A stretch of 64,000 nucleotides of DNA, taken from assembly GCF_014197145.1 (NCBI RefSeq), contig NZ_JACIEZ010000003.1, positions 372,001 to 436,000 of the forward strand. Reading direction: 5' to 3'. A program made the translations under genes and the position numbers. The number at the start of each line of letters is the position of its first letter. Positions within the stretch are counted from its first letter, which is position 1. This stretch comes from Gellertiella hungarica (GTDB lineage Bacteria; Pseudomonadota; Alphaproteobacteria; Rhizobiales; Rhizobiaceae). A model generated the notes under the pieces. That model ran no database searches. It was given only the letters and a program-made list of their open reading frames with translations, and was not told where the DNA came from. Below are positions 31,749 through 40,961 of the stretch, one piece after another.

Positions 31749-32567
31749 CTACTTGCAGGCGTCCGGCGGCAGGATGTCGAGCTTCGTGAGCTTCCCGTTC
31801 AGCACATAGTCGCTGTAATCCATGGTCAGGTCGCGAATGACGCCATTGCCGTAGAGCTTGAAGGCCATGCGGTATATAGGCGGTGCGTCGGCGGCCTTGC
31901 CCTCGTTGAAATAGGCGATCGTCACCGGCCAGAACTCGCTGCCGGCGAGCGGGCTAGCATGGGCCAGCTCCGGATCGTCCCCCGCAGCCTTGCCGGGCTT
32001 CCCGATCACGGTTGTGGCCAGGAGTGTCTGATCGGCAGTGTCGCTGCCATCGAAAATGCGCGATTCGAACAGGAACTTCCCCTCGCGGGCGCTTTTCAGC
32101 ACATCCATCATGTGCTCTGTCGGAAAGCGTCCGCCATCGAGGTCAACCTCGCGCTTGTCCGGCCGCTCCAGCGAGACCTTGATGCGCCCTGCCCGCTCGA
32201 CCGCATCGCCGGACACTTCCTTGTCCAGCTGCTGGTCGGTGAAGGACTTGGTGTTGAAGCGAAAGGTGCGGCTGTTGAGGTCTTCGTAGGTGGTCGTCTG
32301 CTGGTCCGAGAGGCGCTTTTCCTCGCCCGTATCGATCTGCGTCACGAAGCGGAAATTGGTGGTGTAGCCGGCGCAGGCCGATCCCCTGAACTCATAGACC
32401 ATCCGGCCATAGATGCCCGCAATACCGGCGCGCTCGTTGGCTTCCCTGAGTGTCAGATCGTAGACGGCACGGTGCGGCACCAGGTCTTCGGGCTGCCCGG
32501 CGGCTGCGGCAACAGGCGATGCCATCGCGGTGACGATCAGTACGGCGGCGAGGCGCGACCGGAACAT
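31749..32567 (-). CDS. eipB: Envelope integrity protein EipB (DUF1849)
   Basis: Periplasmic protein of the DUF1849 family. In Brucella, EipB is known to be a beta-spiral protein with a structural disulfide that is needed for envelope integrity. The start at 32567 (after GGGAGAGAG) gives 272 residues with a signal peptide ending near AAAAG (residues 20-24). The mature protein has two cysteines, Cys65 and Cys271 (second from the end), matching the wide spacing of the conserved pair. The 26-residue longer frame lacks a signal peptide and is less likely. The neighbour rpsB is on the same strand but behind its own promoter. Confidence 0.88.
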   Translation of the reverse strand: MFRSRLAAVLIVTAMASPVAAAAGQPEDLVPHRAVYDLTLREANERAGIAGIYGRMVYEFRGSACAGYTTNFRFVTQIDTGEEKRLSDQQTTTYEDLNSRTFRFNTKSFTDQQLDKEVSGDAVERAGRIKVSLERPDKREVDLDGGRFPTEHMMDVLKSAREGKFLFESRIFDGSDTADQTLLATTVIGKPGKAAGDDPELAHASPLAGSEFWPVTIAYFNEGKAADAPPIYRMAFKLYGNGVIRDLTMDYSDYVLNGKLTKLDILPPDACK

Positions 32568-32788
32568 ACACTCTCTCCCGTTCCGCAGGGCGGGCCCTGC
32601 GCATGCAAGCGCCGGCTCGGCCAGCAGCGGTTCAGGGCATTCCATATCACTTTATGACGCGCCGTGAACGCCCTGACACTTGAAGCGCGTCATAATCTCT
32701 TCTTTAAATCGAATCCGAATTGCAAGCCCCATGCGGGCAGGCGGCATCCGCCGCTCCCTGCCATGGACCACTCAACAGGAGCCTTTTC

Positions 32789-33253
32789 ATGTCCGATTCC
32801 ATCCAGGCGCGCCTCAAGGAGCTGGGGATCACGCTGCCCCAGGCCGCGGCACCGGCAGCGAACTACGTCCCCTACGTCATATCGGGCAACATGCTCTATC
32901 TCTCCGGCCAGCTGCCGATCGAGAACGGCGCCGTTGCCGTGACGGGGCTTCTCGGTCGCGACGTCGACGTGGCACGCGGACAGCGTGCAGCCGAGCTGTG
33001 CGCCATCAACATCCTCGCGCAGGCGCAGGCGGCGCTCGGCGATCTCTCGCGCATCAAGCGCATCGTGAAGCTGAACGGCTTCGTGGCGTCCATGCCGAAC
33101 TTCGTCGAACAGCATCTCGTCATGAACGGCGCGTCCAACCTGATCGCCAGTGTTCTTGGCGAGCCGGGCAAGCATGCGCGCGCCGCTGTCGGCATGGCTT
33201 CCCTGCCACTGAACGCCGCTGTCGAAATCGATGCCGTGATTGAAATCGCATGA
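32789..33253 (+). CDS. RidA/YjgF-family protein
   Basis: A 154-residue member of the Rid family, many of which hydrolyse reactive enamines and imines released by PLP enzymes. Arg131 in HARAAVG is at the position of the catalytic arginine of RidA, and Glu146 follows in AAVEID. The chain is longer at the N-terminus than classic RidA (about 128), so a sister subfamily is possible. AGGAG lies 7 bases before the ATG. Its stop overlaps the GDPD start (ATGA). It heads a four-gene operon. Confidence 0.9.
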   Translation: MSDSIQARLKELGITLPQAAAPAANYVPYVISGNMLYLSGQLPIENGAVAVTGLLGRDVDVARGQRAAELCAINILAQAQAALGDLSRIKRIVKLNGFVASMPNFVEQHLVMNGASNLIASVLGEPGKHARAAVGMASLPLNAAVEIDAVIEIA

Positions 33254-33978
33254 GCAAGAACATCGCCTGGCTGACCGCGACCCCCATTGCCCATCGGGGC
33301 CTGCACGATTCGAACCGGGAGGTGTGGGAAAACACCCTGTCCGCCTTCCGGCGGGCAATCGATGGCGGCTTTGCCATCGAATGCGACCTTCAATACGCTT
33401 CCGATGGCGTGCCCGTCGTATTCCATGACGACGACATGGAGCGGCTTTGCAAGATCCGGGGCGATGTGCGCCAGCGGACCTCCGCCGAGCTTGCACTGCT
33501 TTCGGTGGGCGGCACGGCCGACCGGGTGCCGACGCTGAAGCAGCTTCTGGATCTGACCGCCGGCAGGGTTCCGCTGGTTCTCGAGCTCAAGGGTCGCAAG
33601 GATGACGACGACGGCTTCGCAGCTTCCGTGCTCGAGGTGCTCGAAGGCTACGAAGGGCCGGTCGCGCTGATGAGCTTCGACGTTTGGCTGCTCAAGGACC
33701 TGAAGGAGCTGGACGCGCCCTATCCCGTGGGACTGACGGCCGAGGGGACCAGGCCGGAGGAGTTCTTCGCTCACGACGAAGCGATGCATCTGGGTCTGGA
33801 TTTCATTTCCTACGCCTATGAGCACCTGCCGAACAGCTTTGTCACCGCACAGAGACAAAGGGGCATTCCCGTGATCACCTGGACGGTGCGAAATGACACG
33901 GGCGCCAGCCATAGTTATGCCCATGCGGATCAGATAACATTCGAGGGATTCGATCCACGGGCGACCGCCACTGCATGA
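33250..33978 (+). CDS. Glycerophosphodiester phosphodiesterase family protein
   Basis: A 242-residue TIM-barrel enzyme predicted to hydrolyse glycerophosphodiesters to glycerol 3-phosphate and an alcohol. Catalytic and metal residues are in place: His15-Arg16 (AHRG), Glu27-Asn28-Thr29, Glu44/Asp46 (ECDLQ) and His59 (FHDDD). There is no signal peptide, so it is cytoplasmic. It overlaps both neighbours by 4 bases (ATGA at each end), so it is tightly coupled to the Rid and GNAT proteins. Confidence 0.93.
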   Translation: MSKNIAWLTATPIAHRGLHDSNREVWENTLSAFRRAIDGGFAIECDLQYASDGVPVVFHDDDMERLCKIRGDVRQRTSAELALLSVGGTADRVPTLKQLLDLTAGRVPLVLELKGRKDDDDGFAASVLEVLEGYEGPVALMSFDVWLLKDLKELDAPYPVGLTAEGTRPEEFFAHDEAMHLGLDFISYAYEHLPNSFVTAQRQRGIPVITWTVRNDTGASHSYAHADQITFEGFDPRATATA

Positions 33979-35162
33979 GCGAAGACTATACCATCCGCGC
34001 CATCCGTTCTTTTTCCGAAGTCGACCCCGAGGGCTGGGGCCGACTTTCGGGAGCGATGCGCGGTGGGGATGGTGCCTATAATCCTTTTGTCTCTCACGCC
34101 TTTCTGTCTGCACTGGAGGAATCGGGTTCGGCGACGGCCCGAACGGGCTGGATGCCCCATCACCTGCTGCTCGAAAATGACAGGGGCGACCTTCTCGGTG
34201 CCCTGCCCTGCTACCTGAAAAGCCACAGCCAGGGCGAATATGTATTCGATCACGGTTGGGCAGATGCCTTTGAGCGGGCCGGCGGACGCTACTATCCCAA
34301 GCTGCAGGTGTCTGTGCCCTTCACGCCCGCGACCGGGCCGCGTCTTCTGGTTCGCCCCGGGGAAACGGCTGTGGCCGGCCGGCATGCACTGGCCGCCGGG
34401 CTGAAGGAGATTGCCCGCAAGCTCGGCGTTTCCTCCGCCCATGCCACCTTCGTCAACGAGGAGGACCTCGCCGTCTTTCTCGACGAGGGCTATCTTCACC
34501 GGACAGACCAGCAGTTCCATTTCCTGAACGAGGGCTACGAGAACCACGACGCCTTCCTCGAGACACTGGCCTCGCGCAAGCGCAAGGCACTGAAGAAGGA
34601 ACGGCGCGCCGCGCTGGAAAACGGCATCACGATCGACTGGCTCACCGGAAAGGACCTCACGGAGGATATCTGGGACCAGTTCTTCGCCTTCTACATGGAT
34701 ACCGGCAGCCGGAAGTGGGGCCGCCCCTATCTCACCCGCCAGTTCTATTCGCTGATCGGCGAGCGGATGGCAGACGATATCCTGCTGGTCATGGCCAAGC
34801 GGGGCGGTCGCTACATCGCCGGCGCGATCAATTTCATCGGCGAGGAGGCACTTTACGGCCGGCACTGGGGCTGCATCGAGGATCACCCCTTCCTGCATTT
34901 CGAGGTGTGCTATCATCAGGCGATCGATTTCGCCCTCTCAAAGGGCCTGAAGCGGGTCGAGGCCGGAGCGCAGGGCGAGCATAAGCTCGCGCGCGGCTAC
35001 GTTCCCGTGACCACCCATTCAGTACATGACCTGACCCATCCCGGACTTCGCCGCGCCGTTGCGGATTATCTCGAGCAGGAGCGGGAACAGGTGGCCGAGA
35101 TGGCAGAGATTCTCAGCGAACATACGCCCTTCCGCAAGGGAGAGCGGCAACAGGAAGACTGA
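33975..35162 (+). CDS. GNAT-family protein, DUF482 (COG3146)
   Basis: A 395-residue protein of the DUF482 family, whose fold resembles two GNAT domains as in FemA/B peptidoglycan-bridge enzymes. Visible landmarks are GWMPHHLLLE near residue 58, a basic stretch RKRKALKKERR around 197-207 and GRHWGC near 295. The substrate is unknown; annotation as an N-acetyltransferase is by fold only. It overlaps the GDPD gene by 4 bases and is followed by the HIT gene. Confidence 0.85.
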   Translation: MSEDYTIRAIRSFSEVDPEGWGRLSGAMRGGDGAYNPFVSHAFLSALEESGSATARTGWMPHHLLLENDRGDLLGALPCYLKSHSQGEYVFDHGWADAFERAGGRYYPKLQVSVPFTPATGPRLLVRPGETAVAGRHALAAGLKEIARKLGVSSAHATFVNEEDLAVFLDEGYLHRTDQQFHFLNEGYENHDAFLETLASRKRKALKKERRAALENGITIDWLTGKDLTEDIWDQFFAFYMDTGSRKWGRPYLTRQFYSLIGERMADDILLVMAKRGGRYIAGAINFIGEEALYGRHWGCIEDHPFLHFEVCYHQAIDFALSKGLKRVEAGAQGEHKLARGYVPVTTHSVHDLTHPGLRRAVADYLEQEREQVAEMAEILSEHTPFRKGERQQED

Positions 35163-35200
35163 TGTCACCGGCAGGTGACCGCGCGAACAAGGAGAGGCCG

Positions 35201-35635
35201 ATGCCGAGCCCGGATTACGACAAGAACAACATTTTTGCGAAGATCCTGAGGGGCGAGATTCCTTCGGTGCGTGTCTACGAGGACGAGCACACCATTGCCT
35301 TCATGGATGTCATGCCACAGGCGCCCGGCCACGTGCTGGTCATTCCGCGCGAGGGATCGCGCAATCTGCTGGATGCCGATCCGGCGGTTCTCTCCCGCAC
35401 CATCCCCGTCGTCCAGAAGCTCGCCAATGCCGTGAAGGAAGCCTTCGAGGCGGATGGCGTGTTCATTGCGCAGTTCAACGAGCCTGCGGCAGGCCAGACG
35501 GTGTTTCACCTGCATTTCCATGTCATTCCACGCCACGAGGGAGCTGGGCTGAAGCCGCATGGCGGCAAGATGGAAGACGGCGCCGTGCTTGCCGCCCATG
35601 CGGAAAAGATCCGCGCTGCCCTTGGCAATTCCTGA
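35201..35635 (+). CDS. HIT-family nucleotide hydrolase/transferase
   Basis: A 144-residue histidine-triad protein with HLHFH at 103-107 followed by VIPRH; the central His is the nucleophile that attacks the alpha-phosphate of nucleotide substrates. Most bacterial homologues are Hint-like purine nucleoside phosphoramidases. ATG at 35201 has AAGGAG upstream; an earlier ATG at 35162 overlaps the GNAT stop but would add 13 unconserved residues. It is the last gene of the four-gene operon and converges with azlD. Confidence 0.93.
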   Translation: MPSPDYDKNNIFAKILRGEIPSVRVYEDEHTIAFMDVMPQAPGHVLVIPREGSRNLLDADPAVLSRTIPVVQKLANAVKEAFEADGVFIAQFNEPAAGQTVFHLHFHVIPRHEGAGLKPHGGKMEDGAVLAAHAEKIRAALGNS

Positions 35636-35686
35636 CCGCCACCGCCACCTCTGCCCCGCGCCCCAGGGCGCGGGCGCTCTTCCGCG

Positions 35687-36043
35687 TCAGACCTGGCCCA
35701 TCCACCAGAGGCCACCGACCAGAAGCGCCTCCCCGGCAATGACGCCGCGATAGACCTTCCGCCCCGCCTTCAGATAGACCGCGAAGCCAAGCACCATGGC
35801 CGCAATGCGCAACCCGATGGGCGATGCCGCCAGCACGCCTTCCGGGTAGAGCACGAGCTTGGCGATGACCGCTGCCACCAGCGCGGTCGCCAGGGTTCGG
35901 GCGAAGACGAGGAACGGGCTTTCCTCGCTGATGTGGCCTGCGAGCCAGACGCCCATGAAGCGCCAGATATCCGTCGGCAGCCACCCTGCCAGCAGGATGA
36001 AGACGAAGGGCCACCAGGGGTGATCGATGGAGGTGAAGCTCAT
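35687..36043 (-). CDS. azlD: AzlD-family branched-chain amino acid transport subunit
   Basis: A 118-residue membrane protein with four predicted helices (about 10-30, 45-65, 72-92, 100-116). AzlD is the small partner of AzlC in a family that exports branched-chain amino acids or related compounds (YgaH/YgaZ in E. coli). Its start overlaps the azlC stop by 4 bases, as expected for subunits of one exporter. The substrate is inferred from the family. Confidence 0.88.
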   Translation of the reverse strand: MSFTSIDHPWWPFVFILLAGWLPTDIWRFMGVWLAGHISEESPFLVFARTLATALVAAVIAKLVLYPEGVLAASPIGLRIAAMVLGFAVYLKAGRKVYRGVIAGEALLVGGLWWMGQV

Positions 36044-36771
36044 GTCCTGCCCCTCCGCGCCAGCCAGCCCGCGCCATAGGCGAGAATGCCGCCGGTTATG
36101 CCCGTCAGCAGGATGTCCATCTCCGGTGCCAGCCAGTGGAAGACGGGGGTCAGCGCCAGCCCGATGCCCATGGCGAAGTGGCTTTCACGCTCCCGCGCGG
36201 AGCCCCACAGGGAGAACAGGAAGTAGAGTGGCGTGATGAAGATAAGCGCCGCCGCAAGCAGTGGCGGCAGCCGGTCCGCGATCTCGAAGGTAACAGCCAC
36301 CAGCACGAGGTTGACCACCAGAAATGTCCCGCCCATGCCGCCGAAAAATGCGGTCCGGCAGGTTTTCGGGATGACCCGGAACCGTTCGAGCGCCATGACC
36401 CAGGCAGTGATCGCCACGAAATGGGAGAGCAGGTACAGCGTCAGCTTGCGCGTCTTCGGGGTGCGCATCTCGGGCAGGATCGCCACCGCCATGGGCAGCA
36501 GCCGGATGGAGGACAACGCCACCGACAGCGCCGCCGTGACGATCGACGCCTTCGACAGAACCGCGCCCACCAGCACCACATTCGCCGGCAGCGCCCATAT
36601 CGTTCCGGCCATGAAAACGGTCTCGGCCAGGGTGAAGCCGGCATCGCGGCAAAGCCCGGCAAAGCCGACAAAGGCAAACATCAGGATGAGCGACGGGATG
36701 GTAGCGACCTGCGCCACACCCCGCCAGAACCAGCGCCATGCTTCGGCGCGATCATGCATGTCTTCGGTCAT
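36040..36771 (-). CDS. azlC: AzlC-family branched-chain amino acid exporter
   Basis: A 243-residue polytopic protein with about seven helices, the large subunit of the AzlCD exporter. Early residues read FWRGVAQVATIPSLILMFAF, and RLLPMAVAILPEMR near 95 is a conserved intracellular loop of the family. It precedes azlD with a 4-base overlap. Known relatives export valine or azaleucine. Confidence 0.9.
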   Translation of the reverse strand: MTEDMHDRAEAWRWFWRGVAQVATIPSLILMFAFVGFAGLCRDAGFTLAETVFMAGTIWALPANVVLVGAVLSKASIVTAALSVALSSIRLLPMAVAILPEMRTPKTRKLTLYLLSHFVAITAWVMALERFRVIPKTCRTAFFGGMGGTFLVVNLVLVAVTFEIADRLPPLLAAALIFITPLYFLFSLWGSARERESHFAMGIGLALTPVFHWLAPEMDILLTGITGGILAYGAGWLARRGRT

Positions 36772-37022
36772 GGCTGCGGGGGATTGTGCTTCTCTGGATT
36801 GGGTGTCGCCGGACCCTACGCTCCGGTGTTTCGCATCGCAACAGGGAATGTGCGGAGCCGTGTGGGCGATGCCGGGCGTGTGGTCGACTGTGATGGACTG
36901 CCCTTTGCCCGGGGAGATGTCCCGGCATCATTTCGGCGAGAGGGAACCACACACCCAAAAGCTCGCCTGCCAACAGAGGAGCTGGCCGCGCGCTACCCGG
37001 CAGACAGTGTCGCCGCCAATGA

Positions 37023-37048
37023 AAAAGGCGGCCCCGGAGGGCCGCCTT
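37023..37048 (-). terminator. Terminator of clpA
   Basis: AAGGCGGCCC and GGGCCGCCTT form a 10-bp stem, followed on the minus strand by TTTTT, just past the clpA stop. The 281-base gap 36772-37052 holds nothing else recognisable besides the azlC upstream region. Confidence 0.88.
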
Positions 37049-37052
37049 GAGG

Positions 37053-39518
37053 TCATTTCTTCTTGGGCACCTTCGGCACCGAACTGCGCTTCGCCTTGGG
37101 TGACGGCTCTTCCGTAACGGAAGGCGCCTCGGCGGTGACGAGTTCGGCCTGCTTCTTGCGGGCGCGGGCCGATTTCGGGCTTGCCACCTCGGCTTCGGGC
37201 TTCGGCTTGACGGGGGCCGTGTCGGGTTCGGAAACCAGAACAAGGCCGGTCTTGCCATCCGAATCGGGACCGGTGGAGACATGCACGACGCCGCCCTTCT
37301 TGAGCTTGCCGAAAAGGATTTCCTCGGCGAGCGGCTTCTTGATGTGCTCCTGGATGACGCGAGCCAGAGGCCGGGCGCCCATTTTCTCGTCGTAGCCGCG
37401 GGTAGCCAGCCATTCGACCGCATCCGGCTTCACGTCGAAGGTGACGTTGCGCTCGGAGAGCTGGGTTTCCAGCTGCATGACGAACTTGTGGACCACCTTG
37501 TGGATCACTTCCGTCGGCAGCGGCGCGAAGGCGATGGTTGCATCGAGACGGTTGCGGAATTCCGGCGTGAACAGCCGGTTGAGTGCTTCCGTATCTTCGC
37601 CGGTTCGCTTGGACGAACCGAAGCCGATGGCAGCCTTCTGCATTTCCGACGCGCCCGCATTCGTGGTCATGATCAGGATCACGTTGCGGAAATCGATCTT
37701 CTTGCCGTTGTGGTCCGTCAGCGAGCCATGATCCATGACCTGCAGCAGGATGTTGAAGATGTCGGGATGCGCCTTCTCGATTTCGTCCAGCAGAACCACG
37801 CTGTGCGGATGCTGGTCGACACCATCGGTAAGCAGGCCGCCCTGATCGAAGCCGACATAGCCGGGAGGCGCCCCGAGCAGGCGGGAAACCGTGTGCCGCT
37901 CCATGTATTCAGACATGTCGAAGCGGAGCAGTTCCACGCCGAGCGAGCTTGCAAGCTGCTTGGCGACTTCCGTCTTGCCGACGCCCGTGGGGCCGGAGAA
38001 GACGTAGCAGCCGATGGGCTTGTTCGGTTCGCGCAGGCCCGCACGGGCAAGCTTGATCGAGGTCGCGAGCGCCTCGATGGCCTTGTCCTGACCGTAGACC
38101 ACCGAGCGCAGGTCCTTCTCGAGGTTGGCGAGCACCTGCTCGTCATCCTTGGAGACGGTCTTCGGCGGAATGCGAGCCATGGTGGCGATCGTGGCCTCGA
38201 TTTCCTTCTCGGTGATCAGCTTGCGCCGCTTGGAGGCGGGCAGCAGCATCTGTGCGGCACCGGTTTCGTCGATCACGTCGATCGCCTTGTCGGGCAGCTT
38301 CCGATCGGAGATGTAGCGGGCCGAGAGTTCCACCGCGGTCTTGATCGCCTCGTTCGAATAGCGGAGCTTGTGATACTCCTCGAAGTAGGGCTTGAGCCCC
38401 TTCATGATTTCGATGGCATCGGGAATCGAAGGCTCGTTGACGTCGATCTTCTGGAAGCGCCGGACAAGCGCCCGGTCCTTCTCGAAGAACTGGCGGTATT
38501 CCTTGTAGGTGGTCGAACCGATGCAGCGGATCGCTCCTGACGAGAGCGCCGGCTTCAGCAGGTTCGAAGCGTCCATGGCGCCGCCGGAGGTGGCACCGGC
38601 ACCGATGACGGTATGGATCTCGTCGATGAAGAGCACGGCGCCCGGATATTCCTCGAGTTCCTTCACCACCTGCTTGAGCCGCTCTTCGAAGTCGCCGCGA
38701 TAGCGGGTACCGGCCAGCAGCGTGCCCATGTCGAGCGAGAAGATCGTGGCGTCCTGAAGGGCCTCGGGCACCTTCTTTTCGATGATGCGCTTGGCCAGAC
38801 CCTCGGCAATCGCCGTCTTGCCCACGCCCGGATCGCCCACATAGAGCGGGTTGTTCTTCGAGCGGCGGCACAGCACCTGGATCGTACGGTTTACCTCGTC
38901 GTGACGGCCGATGAGCGGATCGATCTTGCCGTTCTTGGCCTTCTCGTTGAGGTTGACGCAGTAGGCCTTGAGCGCCTCGGATGTCTTCTTGGCGCTTCCT
39001 TCGTCCTGCTCGCGGCTCGGCTTGGATTCGCTCTCGCCCTCTTCCGCCCCGCGCGGGGTGCGGACCTGGGACGAGCCCGGACGCTTGCCGATGCCGTGGG
39101 AGATGAAATTCACCGCATCGTAGCGGGTCATTTCCTGCTCCTGCAGGAAATAGGCCGCATGGCTTTCACGCTCCGCGAAGATGGCAACCAGGACATTGGC
39201 CCCGGTCACTTCTTCCCGGCCCGACGACTGCACGTGAATGACGGCACGCTGGATGACGCGCTGGAAACCGGATGTGGGCTTGGAATCCTCGTCGTATCCC
39301 GTCACCAGGTTGGAAAGCTCGTTGTCCACATAGGCAGTCAGCGTTTTCCGCAGCGCGTCGAAATCGACATTGCAGGCTCCCATGACGGCGGCCGCGTCGG
39401 GATCGTCCATCAGCGCCAGCAGCAAATGCTCGAGAGTGGCATATTCGTGGTGCCGCTCGTTTGCATAGGTCAGGGCCTGGTGCAGCGCCTTTTCCAGACT
39501 AGGAGAAAATGTTGGCAC
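37053..39518 (-). CDS. clpA: ATP-dependent Clp protease ATP-binding subunit ClpA
   Basis: AAA+ unfoldase that feeds substrates to ClpP and, with ClpS, degrades N-degron proteins. The start is GTG at 39518 after GAGG, 10 bases past the clpS stop, giving 821 residues; the open frame continues upstream through clpS out of context. Domains: ClpN repeats (1-150), acidic linker (155-180), AAA1 with Walker A GDPGVGKT (228-235), AAA2 with GPTGVGKT (509-516) and the ClpP-docking IGF loop (631-633). The last 50 residues are Pro/Lys/Ala-rich and look disordered, longer than in E. coli ClpA. Confidence 0.97.
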   Translation of the reverse strand: MPTFSPSLEKALHQALTYANERHHEYATLEHLLLALMDDPDAAAVMGACNVDFDALRKTLTAYVDNELSNLVTGYDEDSKPTSGFQRVIQRAVIHVQSSGREEVTGANVLVAIFAERESHAAYFLQEQEMTRYDAVNFISHGIGKRPGSSQVRTPRGAEEGESESKPSREQDEGSAKKTSEALKAYCVNLNEKAKNGKIDPLIGRHDEVNRTIQVLCRRSKNNPLYVGDPGVGKTAIAEGLAKRIIEKKVPEALQDATIFSLDMGTLLAGTRYRGDFEERLKQVVKELEEYPGAVLFIDEIHTVIGAGATSGGAMDASNLLKPALSSGAIRCIGSTTYKEYRQFFEKDRALVRRFQKIDVNEPSIPDAIEIMKGLKPYFEEYHKLRYSNEAIKTAVELSARYISDRKLPDKAIDVIDETGAAQMLLPASKRRKLITEKEIEATIATMARIPPKTVSKDDEQVLANLEKDLRSVVYGQDKAIEALATSIKLARAGLREPNKPIGCYVFSGPTGVGKTEVAKQLASSLGVELLRFDMSEYMERHTVSRLLGAPPGYVGFDQGGLLTDGVDQHPHSVVLLDEIEKAHPDIFNILLQVMDHGSLTDHNGKKIDFRNVILIMTTNAGASEMQKAAIGFGSSKRTGEDTEALNRLFTPEFRNRLDATIAFAPLPTEVIHKVVHKFVMQLETQLSERNVTFDVKPDAVEWLATRGYDEKMGARPLARVIQEHIKKPLAEEILFGKLKKGGVVHVSTGPDSDGKTGLVLVSEPDTAPVKPKPEAEVASPKSARARKKQAELVTAEAPSVTEEPSPKAKRSSVPKVPKKK

Positions 39519-39528
39519 GTTCAGATCC

Positions 39529-39882
39529 TCACTTCTTTTCCATGACACACTGCAAAGGATGTTGATGCTGCCGGGCGAAGTCCATGACCTGGCTGACCTT
39601 CGTTTCGGCCACCTCGTAGGTATAGACCCCGCATTCGCCAACACCGTGGTTATGCACGAGAAGCATGATCCGTGTCGCCGCCTCGCGGTCCTTCTGGAAA
39701 AAGCGTTCCAGGATGTGGATGACGAATTCCATGGGGGTGTAGTCGTCATTCAGGAGCAGAACGCGATAGAGATTCGGCTTTCTGGTCTTCGGTTTCGTTC
39801 GGGTGATGACCGAAGTTCCGCGGCCGGGAACATCCCCGTCGCCCTCGGAGTCGCCCTGCATCAGGACCTCATGCACCTTCAT
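39529..39882 (-). CDS. clpS: ClpA adaptor protein ClpS
   Basis: Delivers proteins with destabilising N-terminal residues to ClpAP. The core contains [18 protein letters not shown] and [19 protein letters not shown], which form the N-degron pocket and the ClpA contact face. The start is uncertain: ATG at 39882 gives 117 residues, similar to rhizobial ClpS1; ATG at 39861 has the best ribosome site (GAGG, 5 bases); ATG at 39903 is also open. It precedes clpA by 10 bases, so adaptor and unfoldase are co-expressed. Confidence 0.95.
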   Translation of the reverse strand: MKVHEVLMQGDSEGDGDVPGRGTSVITRTKPKTRKPNLYRVLLLNDDYTPMEFVIHILERFFQKDREAATRIMLLVHNHGVGECGVYTYEVAETKVSQVMDFARQHQHPLQCVMEKK

Positions 39883-40050
39883 CGTCTTCAATTCCCACTT
39901 CATGGCTGCTCGCAATCCTCAGCCACCTATACTTAGTATTGTCGGGACTGATTTTAAGCCCCCTGCTCCACACTGCAACGACTATTCATCCTGCCTCATC
40001 AGAATTGAAGCATGAAGCCTGCGTGAAGGTGGCGTGACGAACGGAACGGT

Positions 40051-40088
40051 CAAAAAACAAACGGCCGCGCATGGGTGTGCGCAGCCGT
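40051..40088 (-). terminator. Terminator of the phasin gene
   Basis: On the minus strand ACGGC-TGCGC pairs with GCGCG-GCCGT (10 pairs with one mismatch) around a short loop, followed by TTTGTTTTTTG. It begins about 30 bases past the phasin stop. Confidence 0.8.
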
Positions 40089-40117
40089 TCGAAACGAAAT
40101 GGATGGCGAGAAGACCG

Positions 40118-40507
40118 TCAGGCAGCGTTGACCGCCTGGGCCGGAACCGGGGTAACCGGTGCAGCCTGGGCCGGCTTGCCCGCGGGCTTCTTGGCCACCG
40201 GGGCCTCGAAAGGCTTGTAGGCCGTACGGGCGAGATCGACATAGAGCTCGCCAAGCCGGGTCATGCTGGCAACGGCAGCCTCGTAGGACGTGCGCATGTA
40301 GGACATGTTGAGGTCCAGCGCGGCCTCCGGCGTCTTGACCGAGGACAGCGCCTCGACATGCGCAACGCCGTCCATGTAGGCCTTCTTCGAAAGATCGGCT
40401 GCCTCGGTCGCAAGCGTCTGGTATGCCTTGGTGATATCGGCGTAGCTCTTCAGCATGCCGTCCATGACTTCCTTGCCCTTGAGACTGGCTTCATCGAAAT
40501 TGAACAT
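40118..40507 (-). CDS. Phasin-family protein
   Basis: A 129-residue amphipathic helical protein of the phasin family that coats polyhydroxyalkanoate granules or acts as a stress-related helper. The ATG at 40507 lies 7 bases after GGAGG; the open frame upstream is not conserved. Residues 1-100 are mostly helical with a regular hydrophobic pattern, and the C-terminus is a Pro/Ala/Lys-rich tail (PVAKKPAGKPAQAAP). A dedicated terminator follows. No PHA synthase is in the window. Confidence 0.88.
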   Translation of the reverse strand: MFNFDEASLKGKEVMDGMLKSYADITKAYQTLATEAADLSKKAYMDGVAHVEALSSVKTPEAALDLNMSYMRTSYEAAVASMTRLGELYVDLARTAYKPFEAPVAKKPAGKPAQAAPVTPVPAQAVNAA

Positions 40508-40610
40508 GTCGGCACCTCCTACGGTCGATCTGGATGGATACCCGAGGATAATGCGCCGCAGCAAATCGGTCAATGCCTGTTGTGCAATGCACAAGTCCGC
40601 TTCGGCTGAC

Positions 40611-40817
40611 TCAGTCGAGATCGACGTCGAGGATTGCCATCGAGAAATTGTAGGAGACGTCGCCGTCTTCGTCGTCGCGGTAGATGACGCCCAGGAACTC
40701 TTCACCGAGATAGACTTCACCGCTGTCGTTCTTGCGCGGGCGCGCCTTGACGACGAGGTTCGGGTTGAGCGTGCGCTTCATGTAGGCGTCGAGCTTCTTG
40801 ATTTCGTCGGGTTTCAC
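40611..40817 (-). CDS. DUF3126 family protein
   Basis: A 68-residue protein of unknown function, conserved in alphaproteobacteria. The start is GTG at 40817 with GGAG 6 bases upstream; the longer frame adds 28 residues that do not look conserved. The sequence is basic in the middle (VVKARPRKND) and ends in an acidic patch (DDEDGD, then ILDVDLD). It lies between cysE and the phasin gene on the same strand. Confidence 0.82.
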   Translation of the reverse strand: MKPDEIKKLDAYMKRTLNPNLVVKARPRKNDSGEVYLGEEFLGVIYRDDEDGDVSYNFSMAILDVDLD

Positions 40818-40961
40818 CGGGTTCTCCGTTGCTGTTTTACCTGAAAGTGCGCTGCTTGTGGCAGGCCGGGAAGCGGCTGTAAAGCCGCAAGGCATGGCCA
40901 TAACAGCAAAAGGCCGGTGTTGCGCACAGGCGCCACCGGCCCGATCTCTGTGTGGCGGAGG

